Positions 36,085 through 46,509 are shown, counted from the stretch's first letter. The stretch: DNA of 64,000 bases from Chitinibacter tainanensis DSM 15459 (GCF_000429785.1 NZ_AUCN01000017.1:62001-126000); one strand, 5' to 3'. A program made the numbers and translations. Notes: generated from the sequence alone by a model not told the origin.

Positions 36085-38394
36085 ATGCTGGAAATCGAAA
36101 TCGACGGTAAAAAGCTGACAGTCCCTGGTGGAAGCACCGTGATGGACGCTGCCAATTCTATTGGTGTGCATATCCCTCACTTTTGCTATCACAAAAAACT
36201 GTCCATTGCCGCAAACTGCCGTATGTGTCTGGTTCAGGTTGAAAAAGCACCTAAGCCACTCCCGGCCTGTGCCACACCTGTTACTGACGGCATGAAAGTC
36301 TTTACCCATTCTGATCAGGCGGTTACCGCTCAGAAAGGCGTGATGGAGTTTCTTCTGATCAACCACCCATTGGATTGCCCAATTTGTGACCAAGGTGGTG
36401 AGTGCCAATTGCAAGATTTGGCCGTAGGCTATGGCCAATCAAGCTCTGACTACGCAGAAGAAAAACGCGTAGTCGCTAATAAAGATCTGGGCCCGCTGAT
36501 CTCTACCGACATGACGCGCTGTATTCATTGCAGCCGCTGTGTTCGCTTTACTGAAGAGATTGCTGGCTTCCAAGAGCTGGGCATGGCAAACCGTGGTGAA
36601 TTTACTGAAGTTATGCCGTTTATTGGCAAAACTGTAAATTCAGAAATCTCGGGTAACGTGATTGATCTGTGTCCGGTTGGTGCTTTGACTAGCAAGCCTT
36701 TCCGTTACAGCGCGCGTACGTGGGAACTTTCTCGTCGTAAATCGGTTGGTGCCCACGACGGCCTTGGTTCTAACTTGATCGTTCAAGTTAAAAATCACAA
36801 AGTAATGCGCGTGTTGCCACTGGAAAATGAAGCGATCAACGAGTGCTGGTTGTCTGATCGTGATCGTTTTTCATACGAAGCGCTGAATAGCGCCGAACGT
36901 TTAACTGCGCCAATGCTGAAGCAGGGCGGGGTATGGCAGCAAGCCGATTGGCAAACTGCATTAGAGTACGTTGCCAACGGTCTGAAGCAAATCGTTGCCG
37001 AACACGGCAAAGACAGCGTTGCGGTAGTTGCTTCACCAAACTCAACGGTCGAAGAATTGTTTGCGCTGCGCAAATTGATGGCCGGTCTGGGTGTAGAGCA
37101 AGTGCAAGCATTTGCACGTCAGGCAGACTTTGCGGCTCGTACGCAAGGTGCTAAATGGTTAGGTCAAAGCATTGAAGAGTTGGCTCAAAACGAAGCGATT
37201 CTCTTGGTTGGCTCAACGCTGCGTAAAGAACAGCCACTGCTGGCACAGCGCCTGCGTCAAAGTGTGAAAAAAGGTCTGCTGCTTTCGGCTGTTAATCCTC
37301 ATCGCGATGATCTGCTGACAAAAGTGGCTGCAGAGCTGCTAGTTCGTCCTGATCAGCTCGTGGAAGGCCTGCTGCAAGTCGTAAAAGCGGTGGCCGAGCA
37401 ACAAAATGCTACCGTGCCTTCGCACATTGATCTGAGTGGCGTGGTTGTCTCTGCTGAAGCCGCTGCAATTGCGCAAACGCTGATTGGTAAAACCAAAGCA
37501 ACTGTGCTGCTGGGTAATCTGGCGCAAAATTCAGCTCGTTTTGCAGAAGTTTATGCCGCGGCTGAAGTTCTGGCGACGCTCACTGGCGCAAAACTGGCTG
37601 TGCCAGCGATTGCTGCTAACTCGGTTGGTGCTGAGTTGATTGGCGCTGATGTGGGTGGCAATGTGTTTGCTATGCCGAAAAAAGCCTATGTCTTCCTCGG
37701 TGTTGAGCCAGAGTTTGACGCACACAATGGCGCGCAAGCGCTGGCTGCCGCTCAACAAGCCGAAATGGTTGTGGTATTGAGCCCATTCCAGAGCTGTGCG
37801 CTGGAGTACGCTGATGTCATGCTGCCAGTGTCACCGTTTACTGAGACCTCAGGGACTTTCGTAAACATGGAAGGTAAGGCACAGAGCTTTAATGGCGTAG
37901 TTCGCCCGCTGGGCGAAACCCGTCCAGCCTGGAAAGTATTCCGCGTGCTGGGTAATGTGCTGGGCTTTAGTGGCTTTGACTACAACTCATCAGAAGAAAT
38001 TCGCGATGAAGCGCTGGCCGGTGATATTGCCAGTCGCCTGAGCAATACCCTGGTAACCCCAGTAGCGGTTAAAGCACAAGCTGCGACTGGCTTGGTTCGC
38101 TTGGGTGAAGTACCGGTATATGGTACCGACAGCATTGTGCGTCGTGCGCCAAGCTTGCAAGCATCTGCGGATGCAAGCCTTGCCCAAACCTTGCGTGTTA
38201 ATGCGGCTACGGCCAGCAAACTGGGCTTGGTGGCAGGTGGTATGGCGAAAGTGAACCAGGCTGCTGGCGAAGCTGAATTGTCTGTGGCGATCGATGATGG
38301 CTTGCTGGACGACGTGGTGCGCGTAGCTGCGGCTACACCGTTAACCCGCAATCTGGGCGATCTGGTTGGCGCGATCAGCGTGGCTAAGGCTTAA
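36085..38394 (+). CDS. nuoG: NADH-quinone oxidoreductase subunit G
   Basis: 769 residues. The N-terminal 2Fe-2S domain (HFCYHKKLSIAANCRMCLVQV) is followed by HPLDCPICDQGGECQLQDL (His- and Cys-ligated cluster N5), TRCIHCSRCVRF (N4), and a long molybdopterin-oxidoreductase-like domain (GLGSNLIVQVKNHKVMRVLP). The additional CxxCxxxCx27C motif for N7 is not evident, as in most non-enterobacterial enzymes. The C-terminal part is Ala-rich and less conserved. Confidence 0.97.
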   Translation: MLEIEIDGKKLTVPGGSTVMDAANSIGVHIPHFCYHKKLSIAANCRMCLVQVEKAPKPLPACATPVTDGMKVFTHSDQAVTAQKGVMEFLLINHPLDCPICDQGGECQLQDLAVGYGQSSSDYAEEKRVVANKDLGPLISTDMTRCIHCSRCVRFTEEIAGFQELGMANRGEFTEVMPFIGKTVNSEISGNVIDLCPVGALTSKPFRYSARTWELSRRKSVGAHDGLGSNLIVQVKNHKVMRVLPLENEAINECWLSDRDRFSYEALNSAERLTAPMLKQGGVWQQADWQTALEYVANGLKQIVAEHGKDSVAVVASPNSTVEELFALRKLMAGLGVEQVQAFARQADFAARTQGAKWLGQSIEELAQNEAILLVGSTLRKEQPLLAQRLRQSVKKGLLLSAVNPHRDDLLTKVAAELLVRPDQLVEGLLQVVKAVAEQQNATVPSHIDLSGVVVSAEAAAIAQTLIGKTKATVLLGNLAQNSARFAEVYAAAEVLATLTGAKLAVPAIAANSVGAELIGADVGGNVFAMPKKAYVFLGVEPEFDAHNGAQALAAAQQAEMVVVLSPFQSCALEYADVMLPVSPFTETSGTFVNMEGKAQSFNGVVRPLGETRPAWKVFRVLGNVLGFSGFDYNSSEEIRDEALAGDIASRLSNTLVTPVAVKAQAATGLVRLGEVPVYGTDSIVRRAPSLQASADASLAQTLRVNAATASKLGLVAGGMAKVNQAAGEAELSVAIDDGLLDDVVRVAAATPLTRNLGDLVGAISVAKA

Positions 38395-38406
38395 GGGAGC
38401 GTGATG

Positions 38407-39456
38407 ATGGAATTTCTACAAAACTCGCTTCATCTTGATCCAAACATCGCTTTCCTGATTTGGACGTTACTCAAGATCGTCTTGATTGTGGCGCCAATCA
38501 TGGGGGCGGTAGCCTACCTGACCTTGGCTGAGCGCAAAGTGATCGGCTACATGCAGATCCGTATCGGCCCGAACCGGGTTGGTCCGTTTGGTTTGCTGCA
38601 GCCGATTGCTGACGGCGTGAAACTGCTGCTAAAAGAGATCATCGCGCCAAGTGCGGCCGATAAGAAACTCTTTTTCATGGCTCCGGTGATGGTATTGATC
38701 CCCGCGCTAGCAGCGTGGGCGGTTGTACCCTTTTACCCCGGGTATGTATTGGCTGATGTCAACGTCGGTTTGCTCTACGTGATGGCCATTACCTCGATGG
38801 GTGTCTATGGCGTTATTCTTGCCGGTTGGGCTTCAAACTCAAAATATGCCTTCTTGGGGGGGATGCGTGCCGCTGCGCAGGTGATCTCTTATGAGTTGGC
38901 CATGGGTTTCGCCTTGGTGGGTGTGATTATGGTTTCGGGTAGTTTGAACCTGACCCAAATCGTAGCCCAGCAGGGGGCCGGTATCGGTGGTGGCTCGATT
39001 CTGTCGTGGAATCTGATTCCACTGCTGCCACTGTTCATCGTGTATTTCATCGCTGGTGTAGCTGAAACCAACCGTGCGCCATTTGACGTGACCGAAGGTG
39101 AGTCAGAAATCGTCGCCGGTCACATGGTGGAATACTCGGGCATGAGCTTCGCGCTGTTCTTCTTGGCCGAATACGCCAACATGATTCTGATTTCTGCGAT
39201 GGCATCGATCATGTTCTTGGGTGGTTGGCTGTCACCATTCCCTGCTTCATGGCCAGTGCTGGGTGCGGCGAGCCCGCTGTGGTGGGTGTTGAAGGTTGCT
39301 TTCTTGCTGTTCTGTTTCCTGTGGTTCCGGGCTACTTTCCCGCGCTACCGGTATGACCAGTTGATGCGTTTGGGTTGGAAAATTTTCATCCCTGTGACCT
39401 TGGTATGGATCATTGTGGTTGCTGCTTGGATGCAGACACCATGGTCGATCTGGTAA
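38407..39456 (+). CDS. nuoH: NADH-quinone oxidoreductase subunit H
   Basis: 349 residues, eight transmembrane helices. The quinone-side loops [41 protein letters not shown] and [28 protein letters not shown] are diagnostic. It joins the peripheral arm to the antiporter-like pumps. Three start codons lie in a row (38401 GTG, 38404 and 38407 ATG); SD AAGGGAG fits 38407 best. Confidence 0.97.
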   Translation: MEFLQNSLHLDPNIAFLIWTLLKIVLIVAPIMGAVAYLTLAERKVIGYMQIRIGPNRVGPFGLLQPIADGVKLLLKEIIAPSAADKKLFFMAPVMVLIPALAAWAVVPFYPGYVLADVNVGLLYVMAITSMGVYGVILAGWASNSKYAFLGGMRAAAQVISYELAMGFALVGVIMVSGSLNLTQIVAQQGAGIGGGSILSWNLIPLLPLFIVYFIAGVAETNRAPFDVTEGESEIVAGHMVEYSGMSFALFFLAEYANMILISAMASIMFLGGWLSPFPASWPVLGAASPLWWVLKVAFLLFCFLWFRATFPRYRYDQLMRLGWKIFIPVTLVWIIVVAAWMQTPWSIW

Positions 39457-39480
39457 TCGGAACGCAGAGGACAGAGGATC

Positions 39481-39972
39481 ATGGAGAAAATGACTCATTT
39501 CTTTAAAACCTTCCTGCTGGTAGAGCTGGTGAAGGGCCTGATGTTGACTGGCCGTCACTTCTTCCAGCGGAAGATTACCGTCCAGTTCCCGGACGAAAAA
39601 ACCCCGTACAGCCCACGCTTTCGTGGTTTGCATGCTCAGCGCCGCTACGCCAATGGCGAAGAGCGTTGCATTGCCTGCAAATTGTGTGAAGCGGTATGTC
39701 CGGCAATGGCCATCACCATCGAATCTGAGGCGCGCCCAGACGACAAAACCCGTCGTACGACTCGCTACGATATCGATCTGACTAAATGTATCTTCTGCGG
39801 TTTCTGTGAAGAAGCCTGTCCGGTTGATGCCATTGTAGAAACTCACATTTACGAGTATCACGGCGAGAAGCGCGGCGATCTCTACTACACCAAGCCAATG
39901 TTGTTGGCAGTTGGTGATCGGTATGAGGATGAAATTGCCAAGCGTAAAGCTGCTGATGCGAAGTACCGCTAA
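39481..39972 (+). CDS. nuoI: NADH-quinone oxidoreductase subunit I
   Basis: 163 residues with two classic 4Fe-4S motifs: [13 protein letters not shown] (N6a) and [16 protein letters not shown] (N6b). An N-terminal amphipathic helix ([22 protein letters not shown]) anchors it at the membrane. Electrons pass from NuoG to NuoB through these clusters. The ATG at 39481 has AGAGGA upstream. Confidence 0.97.
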   Translation: MEKMTHFFKTFLLVELVKGLMLTGRHFFQRKITVQFPDEKTPYSPRFRGLHAQRRYANGEERCIACKLCEAVCPAMAITIESEARPDDKTRRTTRYDIDLTKCIFCGFCEEACPVDAIVETHIYEYHGEKRGDLYYTKPMLLAVGDRYEDEIAKRKAADAKYR

Positions 39973-39984
39973 GGATTGCGAACC

Positions 39985-40626
39985 ATGGATTTGAGTTTAG
40001 CGATTTTCTATGTATTCGCCGTGGTGCTGGTGTTTGCCGCATTCCGTGTGATTACAGCCAAAAACCCGGTGCACGCTGTGCTGTATCTGGTGCTTTCATT
40101 CTTTAACAGCGCGGTGCTGTGGATGCTGATGAAGGCTGAGTTCCTTGCTGTGTCGCTTATTGTTATTTATGTCGGCGCGGTGATGGTGTTGTTCCTTTTT
40201 GTGGTGATGATGTTGGATATCAACTTCGAGGCGCTGCGTAAGAGTTTCTGGAAATTCTTACCGGTGGCCGGCACCGTGGCTGGGATCATGTTGGTTGAGA
40301 TGGTGCTGATCCTGACGCACCGTTATGCCAAGATCGATGCAGCTCGGATCGTTGAGCCTTCATTCAATACGGCTTCAGCCGAAGTGCTGGGTAAATTGAT
40401 TTACACCCAATACTTCCTGCCATTCCAGTTGGCTGCAGTATTGCTGCTGGTGGGTATGGTGGCAGCGATTGCCTTGACGCTGCGTAAGCGCAAAAACACT
40501 AAATATCTGAATCCTGGTGATCAGATCAAAGTGAAGCGTGAAGATCGCGTCCGTATTGTCAAAATGCAGTCTGAGCCACGCATCGTTGCTGATGATGCGG
40601 CAGCTGACGACAAGCCAGCGGCTTAA
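39985..40626 (+). CDS. nuoJ: NADH-quinone oxidoreductase subunit J
   Basis: 213 residues, five transmembrane helices, with the conserved third helix FLAVSLIVIYVGAVMVLFLFVVMM containing the pi-bulge region. It is a membrane-arm subunit next to NuoK and NuoA. The tail is charged and Asp/Ala-rich. The ATG at 39985 has AAGGA nine bases upstream; a TTG nine bases earlier is rejected. Confidence 0.96.
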   Translation: MDLSLAIFYVFAVVLVFAAFRVITAKNPVHAVLYLVLSFFNSAVLWMLMKAEFLAVSLIVIYVGAVMVLFLFVVMMLDINFEALRKSFWKFLPVAGTVAGIMLVEMVLILTHRYAKIDAARIVEPSFNTASAEVLGKLIYTQYFLPFQLAAVLLLVGMVAAIALTLRKRKNTKYLNPGDQIKVKREDRVRIVKMQSEPRIVADDAAADDKPAA

Positions 40627-40638
40627 GGGGACGAGATT

Positions 40639-40944
40639 ATGTTATCGCTAACTCATTTTCTGGTGCTGGGTGCCATCATGTTCGCTGTGAGCGTGTTTGG
40701 TATCTTCATGAACCGCAAAAACCTGATTGTATTGTTGATGGCCATCGAGTTGATGCTGCTGTCGGTCAATATGAATTTCATCGCGTTCTCGCAGTATTTG
40801 GGCGACACCGCGGGTCAGATTTTCGTCTTCTTTATCCTGACGGTGGCGGCTGCCGAATCGGCAATTGGCCTCGCGATCTTGGTTGTTCTGTTCCGTAATC
40901 TGCGGTCGATCAACGTTGAAGATCTGGATAGTCTGAAGGGTTAA
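40639..40944 (+). CDS. nuoK: NADH-quinone oxidoreductase subunit K
   Basis: 101 residues, three transmembrane helices. Glu residues in [16 protein letters not shown] and [11 protein letters not shown] are the two conserved intramembrane carboxylates of the MnhC-like subunit. It is 31 bp upstream of nuoL. Confidence 0.97.
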   Translation: MLSLTHFLVLGAIMFAVSVFGIFMNRKNLIVLLMAIELMLLSVNMNFIAFSQYLGDTAGQIFVFFILTVAAAESAIGLAILVVLFRNLRSINVEDLDSLKG

Positions 40945-40975
40945 ACCGGACAACATTAATCGGACAATAATACCA

Positions 40976-43012
40976 ATGGACATGAAATCGATTTATCTGC
41001 TAATCCCGCTGGCACCGCTGGCTGGTGCGCTGATCTCCGGCCTTTTAGGCTGGGTGATTGGCCGCCGGGCTGCACACTGTGTCACCATCGCGGGCGTTGC
41101 AACTGCCTTTGGCCTATCCGCCTACGTGTTGAACTATCTGTTAAATGGCGGTGCGCCATTTAACGGTACGGTTTATACCTGGCTGACCGTAAACGGGGTT
41201 GACCTGAACGTAGGTTTCCTCGTTGATAACCTCACTGCCATGATGATGTGCGTGGTGACCTTCGTATCGCTGATGGTGCATATCTATACCATTGGCTATA
41301 TGCATGAAGATCCCGGGTATCAGCGCTTCTTTAGTTATATTTCGCTGTTTACCTTCTCAATGCTGATGTTGGTCATGAGTAACAACTTCGTGCAGTTGTT
41401 CTTTGGCTGGGAAGCTGTGGGTCTGGTGTCTTATCTGCTGATTGGTTTCTGGTTCAAGCGTCCTACGGCGACTTTTGCCAACCTGAAAGCCTTCTTGGTC
41501 AATCGGGTGGGTGACTTCGGTTTCCTGTTGGGTATTGGCTTGGTGTTAGCGCACTTTGGTACTCTGGATTACGCCGAAGTATTTGCAAAATTGCCAGAGC
41601 TGCAAAATGCCACCATCAGCATCATTCCAGGGACTTCATGGTCTTTGATGACCGTGACTTGTATCTTGCTGTTCATCGGTGCAATGGGTAAATCAGCACA
41701 GTTCCCGCTGCATGTTTGGCTGCCAGATTCGATGGAAGGCCCAACGCCGATCTCCGCCCTGATCCACGCGGCAACGATGGTAACGGCAGGTATTTTCATG
41801 GTATCGCGCATGTCACCAATGTTTGAGCTGTCGGAAACGGCGCTGAACTTCGTCTTGGTGATTGGTGCAATTACTGCACTGTTTATGGGTTTCTTGGGGA
41901 TTATCCAGAACGACATCAAACGCGTTGTGGCGTACTCAACCCTCTCGCAGCTGGGCTACATGACGGTTGCACTGGGTGCTTCGGCTTACTCGGTGGCGGT
42001 GTTCCACCTGATGACCCATGCATTCTTTAAAGCATTGCTGTTCCTTGCTGCGGGTTCGGTCATCATGGGTATGCACCATGATCAGGACATCCGCAATATG
42101 GGTGGCTTGCGTAAGTACATGCCAATTACTTGGATTACTTCGCTGATCGGTTCGTTGGCCTTGATCGGTACGCCTTTCCTGTCAGGTTTCTACTCGAAAG
42201 ACTCGATTATTCTGGCGGTAGAAGCTTCTAAACTGCCAGGCGCTGGTTTTGCGTACTTCGCCGTGATTGCCGGTGTGTTTGTGACCGCATTCTACTCGTT
42301 CCGCATGTATTTCTTGGTCTTCCACGGCAAAGAGCAGTGGATGCAAAAGAAAGACGACCACCATGTGCATGGCCATGATGATCATGACCATCACCACGGG
42401 CTGGGTCCGAACGACAAACCGCATGAATCACCATGGGTAGTTACACTGCCACTGGCCTTGCTGGCGATTCCATCGCTGCTGATCGGTGCCTATGCCATCG
42501 GCCCGATGCTGGCAGGTGACTTCTTCAAAAATGTGATCTTCGTGAATCATGAAGCGCATGGCGCAATGGAAGTGGTTGCTGAACACGCCCATGACTGGGT
42601 GCATATGGGTCTACATTCATTCATGACGCTGCCGTTCTGGCTGGCGCTGGGTGGTGTAGTTGCAGCTTACGTCTTCTACATGGTTAATCCGGCGATTCCT
42701 GCAGCATTTGATCGCTTCTTCACTTCAATCGGTATTAAGAAACTGATGGAAGAGAAGTACTACATGGATCACCTGTACATCAACGTCTTTGCGGCGGGTG
42801 GCCGTGCGTTGGGTACCTTGTTGTGGAAAGTGGGTGATACCCTGCTGATTGATGGTCTGGTCGTGAATGGTTCTGCCAAGTTGGTAGGCCTGTTTGCCAG
42901 CCTGACACGTCGCCTGCAAAGCGGCTACATCTATCACTACGCATTTGCCATGATTCTCGGCGCCTTGTTGCTGCTGACGATCTGGTTGGGTGGTGTACTG
43001 CAAGTGCAGTGA
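40976..43012 (+). CDS. nuoL: NADH-quinone oxidoreductase subunit L
   Basis: 678 residues, the largest antiporter-like pump with about 16 transmembrane helices and the lateral amphipathic helix at the C-terminus. Motifs include FFGWEAVGLVSYLLIGFW (TM5 Glu) and MGKSAQFPLHVWLPDSMEGPTPISALIHAATMVTAGIFMVSR (Lys in TM7). A loop near residues 459-476 is very His/Asp-rich (HHVHGHDDHDHHHG) and may bind metal or buffer protons. Confidence 0.98.
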   Translation: MDMKSIYLLIPLAPLAGALISGLLGWVIGRRAAHCVTIAGVATAFGLSAYVLNYLLNGGAPFNGTVYTWLTVNGVDLNVGFLVDNLTAMMMCVVTFVSLMVHIYTIGYMHEDPGYQRFFSYISLFTFSMLMLVMSNNFVQLFFGWEAVGLVSYLLIGFWFKRPTATFANLKAFLVNRVGDFGFLLGIGLVLAHFGTLDYAEVFAKLPELQNATISIIPGTSWSLMTVTCILLFIGAMGKSAQFPLHVWLPDSMEGPTPISALIHAATMVTAGIFMVSRMSPMFELSETALNFVLVIGAITALFMGFLGIIQNDIKRVVAYSTLSQLGYMTVALGASAYSVAVFHLMTHAFFKALLFLAAGSVIMGMHHDQDIRNMGGLRKYMPITWITSLIGSLALIGTPFLSGFYSKDSIILAVEASKLPGAGFAYFAVIAGVFVTAFYSFRMYFLVFHGKEQWMQKKDDHHVHGHDDHDHHHGLGPNDKPHESPWVVTLPLALLAIPSLLIGAYAIGPMLAGDFFKNVIFVNHEAHGAMEVVAEHAHDWVHMGLHSFMTLPFWLALGGVVAAYVFYMVNPAIPAAFDRFFTSIGIKKLMEEKYYMDHLYINVFAAGGRALGTLLWKVGDTLLIDGLVVNGSAKLVGLFASLTRRLQSGYIYHYAFAMILGALLLLTIWLGGVLQVQ

Positions 43013-43061
43013 TCAGTGGTTCACTGATTGCCGGATTTAATTCATTACAAGTAGGTTAACT

Positions 43062-44576
43062 ATGACGGGTAATCTCCTCAGCCTCGCGATCTGGCTGCCA
43101 GTGGTGGCAGGCTTGGTCGTGCTCGCAACGGGTGGCGACAAAAATGCGCCTGTTGCGCGCTGGCTGGCGCTGATCGGCGCTTTGGCCTCTTTCCTTGTGA
43201 CCATTCCGTTGTACACAGGGTTTGATTCATACCATGGCGGCATGCAGTTCGAAGAACTGAAGCCTTGGATCGAAGCTTTAAACATCAATTACCATCTGGG
43301 TGTCGATGGTCTGTCGATGTTCTTTGTCATCCTGAACAGCTTTACCACCCTGATGGTGGTATTGGCTGGCTGGCAAGTCATTGAAAAGCGTGTAGCGCAA
43401 TACATGGCCGCATTCCTGATCATGTCGGGACTGATTAACGGTGCGTTTGCTGCGCTGGATGCCATCCTTTTCTACGTCTTCTTCGAGGCGATGCTGATCC
43501 CGATGTATCTGATCATCGGTGTTTGGGGTGGTCCACGCCGCGTGTATGCATCGGTGAAGTTCTTCCTCTACACACTGCTCGGTTCGTTGCTGACGCTGGT
43601 TGCGTTCATCTATCTGTACTATCAGAGCGGCGGTAGTTTTGATATTGCCAGCTACCACCGTCTGCCACTGACGATGGCGGCCCAAACCTTGTTGCTGGTG
43701 GCTTTCTTCTTCGCTTTTGCGGTAAAAGTGCCGATGTGGCCAGTGCATACCTGGTTGCCTGATGCCCACGTTGAAGCACCGACTGGTGGTTCGATGGTGC
43801 TGGCGGCAATTACGCTGAAACTGGGTGCCTATGGTTTCCTGCGGTTTGCGTTGCCGATCGCACCAGATGCGTCGCGTGAATACGCATGGGTGTTTGTCGC
43901 GCTGTCGCTCGTGGCTGTGGTGTATATCGGCATGGTGGCCTTGGTGCAAACCGATATGAAAAAGCTGGTGGCTTATTCGTCGATCTCACATATGGGCTTT
44001 GTCACACTGGGCTTCTTTATGTTCGGTGGCGTGGCAGGTAAAGAGCTGAATGCTTGGGCGGTTGAAGGTGCCTTGGTGCAGATGATCTCTCACGGCTTTG
44101 TCTCTGCTGCGATGTTCTTCTGTATTGGGGTGATGTACGACCGTGTGCATAGCCGCAAGATCGCCGATTACGGCGGTGTGGCGAACAAAATGCCAATCTT
44201 TGCCGCCTTCATGATGTTGTTCGCCATGGCGAACTCAGGTTTGCCAGCCACTTCTGGTTTTGCGGGCGAATTCATGGTGGTGCTGGGCGCGGTACAGGTG
44301 AATTTCTGGTACGCCGTTGCTGCCGCAACTACGCTGATCTTCGGTGCGGCTTACACCTTGTGGATGTACAAGCGCGTGATTTTTGGTGACGTAGCGAATG
44401 AAAACGTGGCTGAGCTCAAAGATGTGAATGCCCGTGAATTCCTTGTCCTGGCCATTCTGGCGGTTGCGGTGTTGGGGATGGGTCTTTATCCAAAACCATT
44501 TACCGATGTGATGCACCAATCAGTGAATGATCTGATCTGGCATGTATCGCAATCGAAATTGCCACAACTTCCATAA
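43062..44576 (+). CDS. nuoM: NADH-quinone oxidoreductase subunit M
   Basis: 504 residues, about 14 transmembrane helices, an antiporter-like pump. LFYVFFEAMLIPMYLIIGVWGG carries the TM5 Glu, VKVPMWPVHTWLPDAHVEAPTGGSMVLAAITLKLGAYGFLRF the TM7 Lys region. It pumps protons alongside NuoL and NuoN. Confidence 0.98.
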   Translation: MTGNLLSLAIWLPVVAGLVVLATGGDKNAPVARWLALIGALASFLVTIPLYTGFDSYHGGMQFEELKPWIEALNINYHLGVDGLSMFFVILNSFTTLMVVLAGWQVIEKRVAQYMAAFLIMSGLINGAFAALDAILFYVFFEAMLIPMYLIIGVWGGPRRVYASVKFFLYTLLGSLLTLVAFIYLYYQSGGSFDIASYHRLPLTMAAQTLLLVAFFFAFAVKVPMWPVHTWLPDAHVEAPTGGSMVLAAITLKLGAYGFLRFALPIAPDASREYAWVFVALSLVAVVYIGMVALVQTDMKKLVAYSSISHMGFVTLGFFMFGGVAGKELNAWAVEGALVQMISHGFVSAAMFFCIGVMYDRVHSRKIADYGGVANKMPIFAAFMMLFAMANSGLPATSGFAGEFMVVLGAVQVNFWYAVAAATTLIFGAAYTLWMYKRVIFGDVANENVAELKDVNAREFLVLAILAVAVLGMGLYPKPFTDVMHQSVNDLIWHVSQSKLPQLP

Positions 44577-44604
44577 ATTTGAATACTACAAGTAGGCTAG
44601 AACC

Positions 44605-46065
44605 ATGAATTGGACCAGTCTTAATCCTTGGGTGGCCACGCCGGAGATCTTTCTCCTGTGTGCAGTCTGCGCCATCCTCTTACTTGATCTTTTTATTAGC
44701 GATGCCAAGCGTGGTGTGACTTACGTGCTCACCTTGCTCACTTTGCTGGTAACCGGCGTACTGGTTGCCTCAGGCGTTTCGGCGCCGGCTGAGTATGGTT
44801 ATAGCGAAAGCTTCTTGGTGGATCCGCTCTCCAGCTATGCCAAGCTGACCATGATTGTGGGTGTGGCGCTGGTATTGGTCTACGGCCGTTCATACGCAAA
44901 GGCTCGCGGGCTATACCGGGGGGAGCTATTCACGCTGTCCATGTTCTCCTTGCTCGGGATGATGGTGATGGCATCCGCGGTGAACTTCCTGACTCTGTAT
45001 GTGGGTCTGGAACTGATGTCACTGTCGATCTACGCCATGGTAGCCCTGAACCGTGATTCAGTCGCTTCAACTGAAGCGGCGATGAAATACTTCGTGCTGG
45101 GTGCACTGGCTTCAGGGATGCTGCTGTACGGCATGTCGATGCTGTATGGCGCGACCGGTTCACTGGATGTATTTAAAGTTGCTGCGGCCATTCAGTCTGG
45201 CGCTGCCAATCAATTGCTGGTGGTGTTTGGTCTGGTATTTGTGGTGACCGGCTTGGGCTTTAAGTTTGGTGCGGTGCCATTCCATATGTGGGTGCCTGAT
45301 GTTTACCAAGGCGCGCCAACCCCAATGACACAGCTCATTTCAACTGCGCCAAAAGTGGCGGTGTTAGTGCTGGCACTGCGTGTGCTGGCCCAAGGTCTGG
45401 AAGGCTTTGCCCCAGATTGGCGCGGTATGTTGATGATTCTGGCGGTACTGTCGATTGCCCTGGGTAACCTGACTGCAATTGCGCAAAGCAATATCAAACG
45501 TATGCTGGGTTATTCAACCATTTCGCATATGGGTTTTGTATTGCTGGGTTTGCTGGTCGCGAATGTCAATGGCTATGCTGCTTCATTCTTCTACGTAGTG
45601 AGCTACGTGCTGATGGGCGCAGCCGGCTTTGGTATTCTGATGCTGCTGTCCCGCGCGGGTTTTGAAGCGGAACAAATCAACGATCTGAAAGGTCTGAACC
45701 AACGCAGCCCTTGGTTTGCACTGATGATGTTGTTTGTGATGTTCTCAATGGCAGGTATTCCGGTGTTCCTCGGTTTCTTTGCCAAGCTGTCAGTGCTGAA
45801 AGAGCTGGTTAATATGCATCTGGTTTGGCTGGCAGTGTTCGCGGTGATCTTCTCGCTGATTGGTGCGTTCTACTACCTGCGGATCGTGAAAGTGATGTAC
45901 TTTGATGACGCAGAAAGCCATGAGCCTTTGCAGGCTTCACTGGATGCCAAAGTCGTGCTGTCAGTGAATTGCGCACTGTTGCTGGTATTGGGCTTGATGC
46001 CAAACCAGCTGATGAGTGTGTTGATTGATGCGGTACAGCGCTCGATTGTGGTAGTAGCTTACTAA
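44605..46065 (+). CDS. nuoN: NADH-quinone oxidoreductase subunit N
   Basis: 486 residues, about 14 transmembrane helices, the third antiporter-like pump. LYVGLELMSLSIYAMVALNRDS has the TM5 Glu; GLGFKFGAVPFHMWVPDVYQGAPTPMTQLISTAPKVAVL the TM7 Lys. It closes the nuo operon and is followed by a DUF2818 gene 10 bp on. Confidence 0.98.
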   Translation: MNWTSLNPWVATPEIFLLCAVCAILLLDLFISDAKRGVTYVLTLLTLLVTGVLVASGVSAPAEYGYSESFLVDPLSSYAKLTMIVGVALVLVYGRSYAKARGLYRGELFTLSMFSLLGMMVMASAVNFLTLYVGLELMSLSIYAMVALNRDSVASTEAAMKYFVLGALASGMLLYGMSMLYGATGSLDVFKVAAAIQSGAANQLLVVFGLVFVVTGLGFKFGAVPFHMWVPDVYQGAPTPMTQLISTAPKVAVLVLALRVLAQGLEGFAPDWRGMLMILAVLSIALGNLTAIAQSNIKRMLGYSTISHMGFVLLGLLVANVNGYAASFFYVVSYVLMGAAGFGILMLLSRAGFEAEQINDLKGLNQRSPWFALMMLFVMFSMAGIPVFLGFFAKLSVLKELVNMHLVWLAVFAVIFSLIGAFYYLRIVKVMYFDDAESHEPLQASLDAKVVLSVNCALLLVLGLMPNQLMSVLIDAVQRSIVVVAY

Positions 46066-46075
46066 CCGGATCAAG

Positions 46076-46375
46076 ATGCAAAATCTGTTGTTGATCGGTA
46101 CATTGGCGGCTTTGGCCGCCAATTTGCCTTTTCTAAGTGAAAAAATATTCTGGGTGCGTCAACCGCAAGATGAGCAGAAAGCGTTTGCTTGGCGCCTGCT
46201 GGAGATGGCGGTTGGCTTTGTACTCGTAGGGCTAGTGGCTCGGCTGGTTGAAGGTCAACAGGCCATCGTGCACACACAAAACTGGCAATTTTATGCGGTG
46301 GTGCTGGCCCTGTTTGTCGTGTTGGCTTGGCCGGGCTTTGTGTGGCGATATTTCTGGCGTCGGCCTGGATTGTAA
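46076..46375 (+). CDS. DUF2818 family membrane protein
   Basis: 99 residues with three hydrophobic segments (LLIGTLAALAANLPFL; LLEMAVGFVLVGLVARLV; WQFYAVVLALFVVLAWPGFVWRYFW). This family typically sits directly after nuoN in Betaproteobacteria, suggesting a link to Complex I assembly or stability, though none is proven. No terminator was found between its stop and the tRNA-Val promoter. Confidence 0.9.
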   Translation: MQNLLLIGTLAALAANLPFLSEKIFWVRQPQDEQKAFAWRLLEMAVGFVLVGLVARLVEGQQAIVHTQNWQFYAVVLALFVVLAWPGFVWRYFWRRPGL

Positions 46376-46385
46376 GCTGCCCGAC

Positions 46386-46414
46386 TTGCCAAAAAACTAT
46401 GCGCCGTTTATGAT
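46386..46414 (+). promoter_or_regulatory. Predicted promoter of tRNA-Val (and thrS)
   Basis: TTGCCA (46386-46391), 17-bp spacer, TATGAT (46409-46414), 5/6 match in both boxes, then a GC-rich discriminator TGCGCT as found in stringently controlled stable-RNA promoters. The start would be about 46420, a few bases before the tRNA. Confidence 0.7.
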
Positions 46415-46425
46415 TGCGCTTCTTT

Positions 46426-46502
46426 AGGCACGTAGCTCAGCTGGTTAGAGCACCACCTTGACATGGTGGGGGTCGTTGGTTCGAGTCCAATCGTGCCTAC
46501 CA
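46426..46502 (+). tRNA. tRNA-Val (anticodon GAC)
   Basis: 77 nt. Acceptor AGGCACG/CGTGCCT, D arm GCTCAGCTGGTTAGAGC, anticodon stem CCACC/GGTGG around TTGACAT (GAC), T arm with GGTTCGAGTCC, CCA encoded. It is nearly the E. coli tRNA-Val2 core and reads GUC and GUU codons. Confidence 0.97.
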
Positions 46503-46509
46503 AAATTTT

